DNA from: an uncultured Lachnospiraceae bacterium
GTDB lineage: Bacteria; Bacillota; Clostridia; Lachnospirales; Lachnospiraceae
Reading direction: 5' to 3'
Assembly: GCA_910584685.1 (NCBI GenBank)
Contig: CAJUAO010000001.1
Location: 1 to 64,000, forward strand
DNA: 64,000 bases
Part shown: one piece after another, positions 34,577-42,403 of the stretch
Position numbering within the stretch: position 1 is the first letter of the stretch
Layout of the letters: every line of letters starts with the position of its first letter
Notes under the pieces: generated by a model
Told to the model about the DNA's origin: nothing
The model's input: only the letters and a program-made list of their open reading frames with translations
Database searches by the model: none
Position numbers and translations under genes: made by a program

Positions 34577-35275
34577 ATGGAAATATTATACAGAGTTATT
34601 TGTATTATTATCGGATATATATTCGGTTTATTTCAGACAGGCTATATATACGGAAGACTAAATCACGTGGACATCAGGGATTACGGAAGCGGAAACGCCG
34701 GGACTACAAACGCCATGAGAGTGCTGGGAAAAAAGGCAGGCATCATTACGTATTTAGGCGATATGCTTAAGGGCGTTCTGGCAGGCTGCGTCATAAGGCT
34801 TCTCTGCGCATTTGTGTTTGATATAGGCTCGGGAGACGGATATATAAGTATGGAATATATACTTATAATGTATGGAGGAATAGGCGTTGTGCTTGGCCAT
34901 AATTATCCCTTTTACATGGGATTTAAGGGAGGAAAGGGCATAGCCGCATCCTCAGGTGTGGTTATATCCATGTTTTTCTGGCCGATTATTGTTATAGACC
35001 TTATGACCTTTATAGTAGTTACGGCTGTATCAAAGTTTGTATCCCTTGGCTCAATATGCCTTATGAGCGTTCATTTTATACTGGTTGTAGTGTTTGACTT
35101 AACAAGCGGCAGGACAGGCTGGTTTAAGGTATCGTCCGCCGGATTTCCCTTTGAATTTATCCTGCTTACCTTTTTATTTACGGCTCTTGCCATATTTAAG
35201 CACAGGGGAAATATAGTCAGGCTTATGAACGGAACAGAAAGGCGAATCGGAGAAAAGAAAAGGGAGGAGAAATAA
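34577..35275 (+). CDS. plsY: glycerol-3-phosphate acyltransferase PlsY
   Basis: Transfers acyl groups from acyl-phosphate to glycerol 3-phosphate, the first acylation of phospholipid synthesis, in the membrane. The 232-residue protein has several membrane helices and the PlsY motifs: YGSGNAGTTNAMRVLGKKAG (residue 36 on), GHNYPFYMGFKGGKGIAAS (near 114) and a C-terminal RHRGNI-like KHRGNIVRL. It lies next to gpsA, which makes its substrate, giving a glycerol-lipid pair after der, an arrangement common in firmicutes. Confidence 0.96.
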   Translation: MEILYRVICIIIGYIFGLFQTGYIYGRLNHVDIRDYGSGNAGTTNAMRVLGKKAGIITYLGDMLKGVLAGCVIRLLCAFVFDIGSGDGYISMEYILIMYGGIGVVLGHNYPFYMGFKGGKGIAASSGVVISMFFWPIIVIDLMTFIVVTAVSKFVSLGSICLMSVHFILVVVFDLTSGRTGWFKVSSAGFPFEFILLTFLFTALAIFKHRGNIVRLMNGTERRIGEKKREEK

Positions 35276-35277
35276 AT

Positions 35278-36276
35278 ATGGCAAAGGTTAGCGTAATGGG
35301 AGCAGGCGCGTGGGGGATAGCTCTTGCGCGGGTACTGAAAAATAACGGTAATGACGTTACAATATGGTCAAAGCTGGAAAAAGAAGTTAATATGCTTAAA
35401 AATGAAAGGGAGAACAGTATTTCCTTACCTGGAATAAAGATTCAGGACGATATAAAAATTACAAATGATATAAGGGAAGCCGCAGAGAGAATGGATATAA
35501 TAATAATGTCCGTTGCATCAAGATTTACAAGGCAGGTTGCGGCGGCAATGAAGGATATGGTAAGGGAAGGACAGATAATAGTTAATGTAAGCAAGGGCAT
35601 AGAGGATGAAAGCTTTATGACGCTTACGGACGTAATAAAGGACGAGCTTCCGTGTGTGGAGGTTGCAGCGCTGTCAGGTCCAAGCCATGCGGAGGAGGTA
35701 GGAAAGGAAATACCTACGTCAGTTGTAGTGGGAGCATATTCTAAGGAAACTGCAGAAAAAATACAAAATATTTTTATGAATAATGTGTTCAGGGTATATA
35801 CAAGCCCTGATGTGTTAGGCATAGAGCTTGGGGGCTCATTAAAGAATGTAATAGCGCTGGCGGCAGGCATGGCAGACGGAGTAGGCTGCGGAGACAATAC
35901 AAAGGCGGCACTTATTACAAGAGGAATAGCGGAGCTTTCAAGACTTGGCTTAAAGATGGGAGCCGACGAGAGAACTTTGGGAGGGCTTTCAGGCATAGGT
36001 GATTTAATTGTAACGTGCGCCAGCATGCACAGCAGAAACAGGCGGGCAGGCATACTTATAGGTCAGGGAAAAACGCCTGACGAGGCAATGACAGAGGTTA
36101 AGGCTGTTGTAGAGGGAGTATATTCCGCTAAGGCAGCGTATAATCTGGCAAAGAAATATAATGTGTCCATGCCTATTGTGGAGCAGGTAAATAAAGTGCT
36201 TTTTGAGGGCAAGGATGTAAAGAGCGCAATATTGGATTTAATGGGAAGAGAAAAAAAGAGTGAGATTGAATTTTAG
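35278..36276 (+). CDS. gpsA: NAD(P)-dependent glycerol-3-phosphate dehydrogenase
   Basis: Reduces dihydroxyacetone phosphate to sn-glycerol 3-phosphate for phospholipid synthesis. N-terminal Rossmann motif GAGAWGIALA (residue 8 on), SKGIED near 106, catalytic Lys region ELGGSLKNVIALAAGMADG near 185, and GCGDNTKAALITRG near 205. 332 residues is normal. ATG 35278 has GGGAGG upstream and stands 2 nt after the plsY stop, so the genes are tightly coupled. Confidence 0.97.
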   Translation: MAKVSVMGAGAWGIALARVLKNNGNDVTIWSKLEKEVNMLKNERENSISLPGIKIQDDIKITNDIREAAERMDIIIMSVASRFTRQVAAAMKDMVREGQIIVNVSKGIEDESFMTLTDVIKDELPCVEVAALSGPSHAEEVGKEIPTSVVVGAYSKETAEKIQNIFMNNVFRVYTSPDVLGIELGGSLKNVIALAAGMADGVGCGDNTKAALITRGIAELSRLGLKMGADERTLGGLSGIGDLIVTCASMHSRNRRAGILIGQGKTPDEAMTEVKAVVEGVYSAKAAYNLAKKYNVSMPIVEQVNKVLFEGKDVKSAILDLMGREKKSEIEF

Positions 36277-36292
36277 AAGGTGATGAGCTAAA

Positions 36293-38773
36293 ATGGCAAT
36301 AGTAAAAAGGTTTAATCCTAATCATATATATATATCAAAAAAGATGGAAGACAGGCTTAAAACTATATACGATTATCCAGTGACCATATTGGAGGCGCCT
36401 ACCGGCTACGGCAAGTCTACCATGGTAAGGGAATATCTTAAGGGGGCAGGCAGGCCGTTTATATGGTTTAATATAGATTCGGAAAATAAAGAAAAATTCT
36501 ATAATGATTTTTGTTTAAAGGTTAAGGGTATAAGCGAGGCGGCGTCACACGCTCTTATGTCTATTGGATATCCCCATGATGAGGGAACAATAAAGGAGAT
36601 GGTTTCAATTATAAGCGCCATTCCGGTTATTGAGACGACTGTGTTTGTGCTGGACAATTATCATCTGGTAGCAGACAGGTATTTAGATAATGTAATAAAG
36701 GATTTGGCAGGAGTTTCCAATGAGAATATACATATAGCCATCTTGACACAGGCTGTAAACTCAAAGGGCTCCTTTGAGATGATAATGAGTAAAAGAATAA
36801 ATTATCTCACAAAGACAGATTTTGAGTTTGACAGAAACGATATTATATTATATTACAAGGCCTGCGGCATTAAGCTTAATGACAGCGAGGCGGATTTTTT
36901 GGAAAAATACACAGAGGGATGGATAAGCGCTTTATATTTGCAGATGCTAAGCCTTTCATCCTCAAACAGCTTTGAGATGACGGCTGACATTGAAAACCTT
37001 ATGGGAAAGGCGCTCTGGAATAACCTTGACAGGGTATCAAGGGATTTTCTTGTGGGAATAAGCGTGTTCGCCAGCTTTACCCTGCGTCAGTGCGTTTTTA
37101 TTTCCGGCGGCATGCTTGATGACGACGCCATAGAAAACCTTTTAAATACAAGCGGCTTCATATATTATGAGCCAAAGGAGGGCAAGTATTTCATGCACTC
37201 CATTCTTAAATACTTTTTGGACAATAAGTTTAAAAAGATGGATGTTATATTTAAAAAGGAAATTTTAAAAAAAGCCGGCGACTGGTACAGGGATAACGAA
37301 ATGTATGCAGATGCAATAAGCTTTTATTTTAAAAATAAAGATTATGAGTCTATACTCAGCATGAGCTATGGAGCAGACGTTTTATACGAGATACATACGG
37401 AGCGTCATAATAAGGCTATGTTTATGGATATTACCACATATACCCACGCTTCATTAAAGAAAAAATATTTATCCCAGTATATTTTGTTTGTTTTTTTCCT
37501 GTTTCTTGACAATGAAAGGGAATATTTTGAAAGAGAATGTGAGATTATACACGGTATTATTGAGAAGGAATATAAAAATGAGGACTCCTTCAATGAGCTT
37601 TTAGGTGAGTATTATGTTCTTGAGGGCTTTAATCATTTTAACAATCTTTCGGAAATGAATAAAAATTTTGTAAAGGCATATGGACTATTAAAAAAACCGT
37701 CCCGTGTTCTTGCGTCGAGAATTTCCTTTATGTTTAGCTGTCCTTCACCTGTTTCCCTTTATCACAGCATTCCGGGGAAAATAGAAACGGAGGCGGAGAG
37801 GCTTGGCGAGATAATGCCTGTATATTACAAGCTTACAGACGGAAAAAGCAAGGGAATGGAGGCATTGTTTAAGGCGGAAATGCTTCTTTTGCAGGGAGAG
37901 CTGACAGACGCTCTTAAGCTCTGCCAAAAGGCAATTTATATGAGCACCTCAAGGGAACAGGCAGACGTACATATAAGCGCTCTGATGGGCATATGCAGAA
38001 TAGCATACTTAAGAGGCGACACGGATATGCTTCAAAGCAATATGGAAAAAATGCAGAAGCTTGCAGAAGAGGATGAAAGCATTGAAAATATGTTTTTATG
38101 TGAAATGTGTACAGGCTTTATTAATATGTCAATAAATAACATAGAAAAAATACCGGTATGGATGACGGACAGTGAGAAGATAGAAAAAAAGAATATTATT
38201 ATGGGACTGGGATTTTCCAATATAGTATACGGCAAGTATCTGATTATGAAGGAGGAATATACAAAATTCTTAAGTATAAGCGGTCAGATGCTGTGTGTTG
38301 CGGGAATATTTAATAATATAATCTGTAATATTTATACATTGATATATATGTCAATAGCAAAAAATCAAACAGGAGACAGAAAAAAAGCAGTAAAATTATT
38401 GATAGAAGCAATTGATTTGGCGAAGGAGGACGACATATATATACCCTTTGTGGAAAATTATAATATGCTGTTAAGCATTATGGGAAATCTTGACGGCGGA
38501 AACGAATATACAGGCTTTATCAAAAAGGTTAATGAACAGTCAAGAAAGTATATAAGAGGCTTGCAGAGCGCAGAAAAAATTGCCGCTAAGGACCATAAGT
38601 TCGGACTTACAAAGCGGGAGATGGAGGTTGCAAAGCTTGCGGCAAAAAGAATGTCAAACAAGGAAATTGCAGAGCAGCTTTTTATAGCGGAAAGTACCGT
38701 GAAGTCCAACCTTAAAGTTATATTTAATAAGCTTGGGATAAACTCAAGAAATGAGCTTAAGAACTTCTTTTAA
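36293..38773 (+). CDS. MalT-like LuxR-family transcriptional regulator with AAA/STAND ATPase
   Basis: A large 826-residue regulator of the LAL/MalT class: N-terminal P-loop NTPase (ILEAPTGYGKSTMV, Lys near residue 41; Walker B TVFVLDNYH near 120), a TPR-like helical sensor region (about 320-740) and a C-terminal LuxR helix-turn-helix (LTKREMEVAKLAAKRMSNKE with STVKSNLKVIFNKLG after it). Such proteins bind an inducer and ATP and then activate promoters. ATG 36293 with GAAGGTGATG upstream, 16 nt after gpsA, so it may be in the same transcript; a terminator follows. Inducer and targets cannot be read from the sequence. Confidence 0.9.
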   Translation: MAIVKRFNPNHIYISKKMEDRLKTIYDYPVTILEAPTGYGKSTMVREYLKGAGRPFIWFNIDSENKEKFYNDFCLKVKGISEAASHALMSIGYPHDEGTIKEMVSIISAIPVIETTVFVLDNYHLVADRYLDNVIKDLAGVSNENIHIAILTQAVNSKGSFEMIMSKRINYLTKTDFEFDRNDIILYYKACGIKLNDSEADFLEKYTEGWISALYLQMLSLSSSNSFEMTADIENLMGKALWNNLDRVSRDFLVGISVFASFTLRQCVFISGGMLDDDAIENLLNTSGFIYYEPKEGKYFMHSILKYFLDNKFKKMDVIFKKEILKKAGDWYRDNEMYADAISFYFKNKDYESILSMSYGADVLYEIHTERHNKAMFMDITTYTHASLKKKYLSQYILFVFFLFLDNEREYFERECEIIHGIIEKEYKNEDSFNELLGEYYVLEGFNHFNNLSEMNKNFVKAYGLLKKPSRVLASRISFMFSCPSPVSLYHSIPGKIETEAERLGEIMPVYYKLTDGKSKGMEALFKAEMLLLQGELTDALKLCQKAIYMSTSREQADVHISALMGICRIAYLRGDTDMLQSNMEKMQKLAEEDESIENMFLCEMCTGFINMSINNIEKIPVWMTDSEKIEKKNIIMGLGFSNIVYGKYLIMKEEYTKFLSISGQMLCVAGIFNNIICNIYTLIYMSIAKNQTGDRKKAVKLLIEAIDLAKEDDIYIPFVENYNMLLSIMGNLDGGNEYTGFIKKVNEQSRKYIRGLQSAEKIAAKDHKFGLTKREMEVAKLAAKRMSNKEIAEQLFIAESTVKSNLKVIFNKLGINSRNELKNFF

Positions 38774-38774
38774 T

Positions 38775-38804
38775 AAAATCCCTCCTTTAGAGGGGGGATT
38801 TTTT
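38775..38804 (+). terminator. terminator after the LuxR-type regulator
   Basis: AAAATCCCTCC pairs with the following GGGGGGATTTT around a TTTAGA loop and ends in six Ts. It starts 2 nt after the stop codon and is a textbook intrinsic terminator. Confidence 0.9.
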
Positions 38805-38843
38805 ACGGTTATTAATGTAATATATACTATATTTAGCAAGGTA

Positions 38844-38861
38844 CTGTTTTGTACTAAACAG
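38844..38861 (+). promoter_or_regulatory. dyad before the DUF2442 gene
   Basis: CTGTTT-TGTACT-AAACAG, a perfect 6-bp inverted repeat with 6-bp spacer, lies directly before the GAAGGAAGG ribosome-binding site. It could be an operator or a hairpin that masks the SD. Confidence 0.35.
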
Positions 38862-38876
38862 AAGGAAGGTAGTATA

Positions 38877-39134
38877 GTGAGACCAATAGTTAAAATAGAG
38901 GTGCAGGATAAATACAATATTCTTATAGAACTGGCTTCAGGTCATAAAATTATATTGGATTTAAAGGAAAAGCTTCATACCTTAAGATTTCATGATTTAT
39001 CAAATCCTGACGTGTTTAAGAAGGCTTTTACAGACGGGTATTCCATTATGTGGAAAAACGGGAAGATAGTGGTAAGCTTTGGGGAAATACTGGATATACT
39101 TAAGAATGTGGCAGTGCATTTCAGGGCAGTTTAA
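38877..39134 (+). CDS. DUF2442 domain protein
   Basis: An 85-residue protein, VRPIVKIEVQDKYNILIELA then LKEKLHTLRFHDLSNPDVFKKAF and an ending SFGEILD, the pattern of DUF2442. Such proteins are often paired with a DUF4160 protein and have been suggested as toxin-antitoxin-like modules; no DUF4160 partner is visible next to it. Start GTG 38877 with GAAGGAAGG 8 nt upstream; an open frame to 38751 overlaps the luxR terminator and is rejected. It is isolated between a terminator and a hairpin cluster. Confidence 0.75.
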   Translation: MRPIVKIEVQDKYNILIELASGHKIILDLKEKLHTLRFHDLSNPDVFKKAFTDGYSIMWKNGKIVVSFGEILDILKNVAVHFRAV

Positions 39135-39140
39135 AATAAT

Positions 39141-39221
39141 GCGCAGTATGAAATTTTATCATGCGCGCCACAAATTCGGCAGAGCCGAATTTCCAAGTCT
39201 CGGCTTTATACGAGACTTTTT
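39141..39221 (+). terminator. hairpin cluster and terminator after the DUF2442 gene
   Basis: Three hairpins in 80 nt: an imperfect GCGCA...TGCGC stem (39141-39165), a perfect 9-bp AAATTCGGC-AGA-GCCGAATTT (39172-39192), and AAGTCTCG / CGAGACTT with a T-tail (39195-39221). The last acts as the terminator. The middle one resembles the hairpin at 40961-40979 upstream of lysA. Confidence 0.65.
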
Positions 39222-39261
39222 CATCACAATTTTAGAAGCTTAAGGCGGAATGAGGGATAAC

Positions 39262-40896
39262 ATGAGTAATAAAAAATTAGACAAAAAGTATGATGAAAAG
39301 TCTTGGCAAAATGAAAAGGAAAGATTAATAAACAAATATATAGAAAGCAATAAAAAAAGAATAGTCAGGGCAATATTCGGACGAACATTTATGGTGGTTA
39401 TGTCAGTGCTGCTTCAGATAATTGTCTTACTGGGGCTGGTGACAATATTTGCCGACTATTTTTTTGCATATTTTATTGCAATTACCATTTTTTCATTTAT
39501 ATTGATTGTGCATATAGCAAATAACGATATGAATCCGGCATATAAGCTTGCGTGGGCAGTTCCTGTTGCAATTCTGCCTGTGTTTGGAGCTTTTCTTTTT
39601 TTGTTTACCCATATTCAGCCTACAACGAGAAAGGTCGGAGAAAAAACCTGCGCTATGGTTAATCAGACAAGACCATATATGGAACAGAAAGATGACGTAA
39701 TAGAAAGCATGACAAGGGAGGACAGGGACGTAGCCGGCTTAACATCATATATGAACGGTTTTGGCGGCGGGTTTCCCATGTATAGAAATACTGACGCGGT
39801 ATACTTTCCTCTTGGGGAAAATAAATTTGAAAGTATGTGCGCAGACCTTGAAAATGCAAAGGATTATATTTTCCTTGAATACTTTATAGTAGGCTGGGGA
39901 GTTATGCTTGTAAAAATAGTGGAAATACTTCAAAGAAAGGCAAAGGAGGGCGTGGAGATAAGATTTATGTATGACGGTATGTGTACATTGTCCACAATTC
40001 CTCCTGACTTTCCAAAATACATGAGAAGTCATGGAATTAACTGTCAGGTATATGCGCCTATAAGACCTGCCCTTTCTACAAGCCAAAATCACAGAGACCA
40101 TAGAAAAATACTTGTGATTGACGGAAAAATTGCATACACCGGAGGAGTAAACCTTGCGGATGAATATATAAACCAGAAGGTGAGATTTGGTCACTGGAAG
40201 GACACTGCCGTAAGAATAGAGGGCGACGGAGTTGTAAGCTTTACCATGATGTTCCTGCAGATGTGGAACGCCGCACAGAGCGACGATATAGACCCTAAAG
40301 AGGAGGATTATGTCAGATATATTGCGGAAGACAACCATATAAAAAATGACGGCTATGTTATGGGATACGGCGACAGCCCCTATGATGACGAAAACGTAGG
40401 AGAGATTGTCTATCAGAATATTATAAATAATGCCGAAAGGTATGTTCATATTATGACGCCGTATCTCATACTGGATAATGAGATGCTTAAATGCCTTGAG
40501 TATGCGGCAAAAAGAGGAGTTGACATAAAAATAATATGTCCACATATTACCGACAAGCCTTCTGCATATATGATTGCCAGAACATATTATAAAAAGCTTA
40601 TAAAGGCAGGCATAAGAATATACGAATACACGCCGGGAATAGTACACGCCAAGGTTTTTTCAAGTGATGACATAAAGGTTGTAGTCGGAACAATAAATAT
40701 GGACTTTAGAAGCCTGTATCTTAACTTTGAGTGCGCGTCCTTCTTTTATAAGCATTCAGTAGTAAAAGAGGTTGAGGAGGATTATCAGAAAACCCTTGAA
40801 AGGTGTCAGGAGATAACCTTGGAAAACTGCAATCAATACAGCAGGCTTAAGCTTTTAATTGGAAAAATCTTATGGATTTTCGCTCCCCTCATGTGA
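39262..40896 (+). CDS. cls: cardiolipin synthase (phospholipase D type)
   Basis: Condenses two phosphatidylglycerol molecules into cardiolipin at the membrane. Two N-terminal helices (about residues 39-85), an insert, then two HKD phosphodiesterase motifs: HRDHRKILVIDGKIAYTGGV near residue 280 and HAKVFSSDDIKVVVGTINMD near 455. The 544 residues match ClsA-like enzymes. ATG 39262 has GAGGG about 5 nt upstream; ATG 39250, exactly 12 nt earlier in frame, is an alternative. The gene stands alone between two hairpin clusters; no promoter was convincing. Confidence 0.94.
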   Translation: MSNKKLDKKYDEKSWQNEKERLINKYIESNKKRIVRAIFGRTFMVVMSVLLQIIVLLGLVTIFADYFFAYFIAITIFSFILIVHIANNDMNPAYKLAWAVPVAILPVFGAFLFLFTHIQPTTRKVGEKTCAMVNQTRPYMEQKDDVIESMTREDRDVAGLTSYMNGFGGGFPMYRNTDAVYFPLGENKFESMCADLENAKDYIFLEYFIVGWGVMLVKIVEILQRKAKEGVEIRFMYDGMCTLSTIPPDFPKYMRSHGINCQVYAPIRPALSTSQNHRDHRKILVIDGKIAYTGGVNLADEYINQKVRFGHWKDTAVRIEGDGVVSFTMMFLQMWNAAQSDDIDPKEEDYVRYIAEDNHIKNDGYVMGYGDSPYDDENVGEIVYQNIINNAERYVHIMTPYLILDNEMLKCLEYAAKRGVDIKIICPHITDKPSAYMIARTYYKKLIKAGIRIYEYTPGIVHAKVFSSDDIKVVVGTINMDFRSLYLNFECASFFYKHSVVKEVEEDYQKTLERCQEITLENCNQYSRLKLLIGKILWIFAPLM

Positions 40897-40935
40897 TGAC
40901 GCTTTACAAAAAAGGGAAGATTTGGTATCATAAAA

Positions 40936-40994
40936 AAGTGTCAGAAGAGCTGACACTTACAAATTCGCTTTGCGAATTTTTGGTGGTTCGCCAC
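40936..40994 (+). repeat. cluster of three perfect hairpins between cls and lysA
   Basis: AAGTGTCAG-AAGAG-CTGACACTT (40936-40958), AAATTCGC-TTT-GCGAATTT (40961-40979) followed by TTGG, and GTGG-TTCG-CCAC (40983-40994) with a UUCG loop. At least one can terminate cls. Their close packing and their similarity to hairpins at 39172 and 54805 suggest a mobile or repeated hairpin family rather than ordinary terminators. Confidence 0.65.
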
Positions 40995-41095
40995 TTAGTT
41001 GTCGCTTTGGTGATTAAAAAGGCAGATAAAATGTTAAGAACTGTAGTTCATTTGGCGGCGGCAGGATTAATTTTTTGCGAGGAGATTTTAGTACT

Positions 41096-42370
41096 ATGGA
41101 AAAGAAACCGTTTGTTACATTAGAGAAGATACAGGAGATATCAAAGACATTTCCGACGCCTTTTCATATTTATGATGAGAGGGGCATAAGGGAAAATGCA
41201 AGAAGGGTAAAGAAGGCGTTTTCATGGAATAAGGGCTTTAAGGAATATTTTGCTGTTAAGGCCACGCCTAATCCTTTTCTTATAGATATATTAAAGCAGG
41301 AGGGCTGCGGCGTTGACTGCTCATCTATGACGGAGCTGTATATGGCTGACAGGATGGGATTTTCGGCTAAGGATATGAAGGATGGCATTATGTTTTCCTC
41401 AAACGCCACGCCGGCAGAGGAGTTTGTTTACGCTAAGAAGCTTGGCGCAATCATAAATCTTGATGATTTTACACATGTGGAATTTCTTGAGAAAACGGCA
41501 GGCATACCGGAGAGAATATGCTGCAGATATAACCCGGGAGGAAATTTTACCATAAGCACAACCATTATGGACAAGCCGGGAGACGCTAAGTATGGAATGA
41601 CTAAGGAGCAGATTACAGAGGCCTACAGGCTTTTAAAGGACAAAGGGGTAAAGGAGTTTGGTATTCACGCATTTCTTGCCAGCAATACGGTTACAAACGA
41701 ATATTATCCGACGCTTGCAAGAGAGCTTTTTAAGCTTGCGGCAGAGCTTAAGGAAAAAACAGGGGCAAATATTACCTTTATTAATCTTTCCGGCGGAATA
41801 GGAATACCTTACAGACCTGACCAGGAGGGAAACGATATTGAAATTATCGGTGAAGGCGTAAGAAAGGTATATGAGGAGGTGCTTGTACCGGCAGGCATGG
41901 GAGACGTTGCAATTTATACCGAGCTTGGAAGATTCATGATGGGACCATACGGAGCTCTTGTTACAAAAGCGCTTCATGCAAAGCATATATATAAGGAGTA
42001 TATAGGCTGTGACGCATGCGCCGTAAACCTTATGAGACCTGCCATGTACGGTTCATATCATCATATAACTGTGCTTGGAAAGGAAAAAGAGCCATGCGAC
42101 CATAAATACGATATTACAGGCTCCCTGTGCGAAAACAATGATAAGTTTGCCATAGACAGAATGCTGCCAAGGATAGATTTGGGAGATTATCTTTATATTC
42201 ATGATACGGGAGCCCACGGCTTTTCGATGGGATATAATTATAACGGAAAGCTGCGCTCTGCAGAGCTTCTTTTAAGGGAAGACGGAGAGGTACAAATGAT
42301 AAGAAGAGCAGAAACCATAGAGGACTATCTTGCAACCTTTGATTTCTGCGATATTTTCAAAAAGCAGTAA
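41096..42370 (+). CDS. lysA: diaminopimelate decarboxylase
   Basis: PLP enzyme that decarboxylates meso-diaminopimelate to lysine, the last step of the pathway. The fold-III alanine-racemase-like barrel carries the PLP lysine Lys55 in YFAVKATPN and a CCRYNPGGNF segment near residue 145; LSGGIGIPYRP near 235, ELGRFMMGPYGALVT near 280 and CDACAVNLMRPAMYGSYHH near 308 follow. 424 residues. ATG 41096; GAGGAG lies at 41079-41084. The frame is open back to 41075 but without an SD. No lysine riboswitch was recognised in the leader. Confidence 0.95.
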   Translation: MEKKPFVTLEKIQEISKTFPTPFHIYDERGIRENARRVKKAFSWNKGFKEYFAVKATPNPFLIDILKQEGCGVDCSSMTELYMADRMGFSAKDMKDGIMFSSNATPAEEFVYAKKLGAIINLDDFTHVEFLEKTAGIPERICCRYNPGGNFTISTTIMDKPGDAKYGMTKEQITEAYRLLKDKGVKEFGIHAFLASNTVTNEYYPTLARELFKLAAELKEKTGANITFINLSGGIGIPYRPDQEGNDIEIIGEGVRKVYEEVLVPAGMGDVAIYTELGRFMMGPYGALVTKALHAKHIYKEYIGCDACAVNLMRPAMYGSYHHITVLGKEKEPCDHKYDITGSLCENNDKFAIDRMLPRIDLGDYLYIHDTGAHGFSMGYNYNGKLRSAELLLREDGEVQMIRRAETIEDYLATFDFCDIFKKQ

Positions 42371-42403
42371 AGGCGCTGCAAAACTAACAGAAGGGTATTG
42401 TAT

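Noticed and set aside
38751..38876. N-terminal extension of the DUF2442 protein
   Set aside because: It would be read through the luxR stop region and its terminator hairpin; GTG 38877 has the SD and gives the family length.
39745..40647. 300-codon open frame on the minus strand opposite cls
   Set aside because: It is fully antisense to a protein with both HKD motifs, has no SD, and its Cys/His/Tyr-rich composition is typical of an antisense shadow.
40897..41095. Lysine riboswitch before lysA
   Set aside because: The leader contains only short simple hairpins and none of the conserved lysine-box sequences.
40872..41123. Small plus-strand frame spanning the cls-lysA hairpins
   Set aside because: It overlaps the end of cls, the three hairpins and the lysA start; no SD and no recognisable protein.
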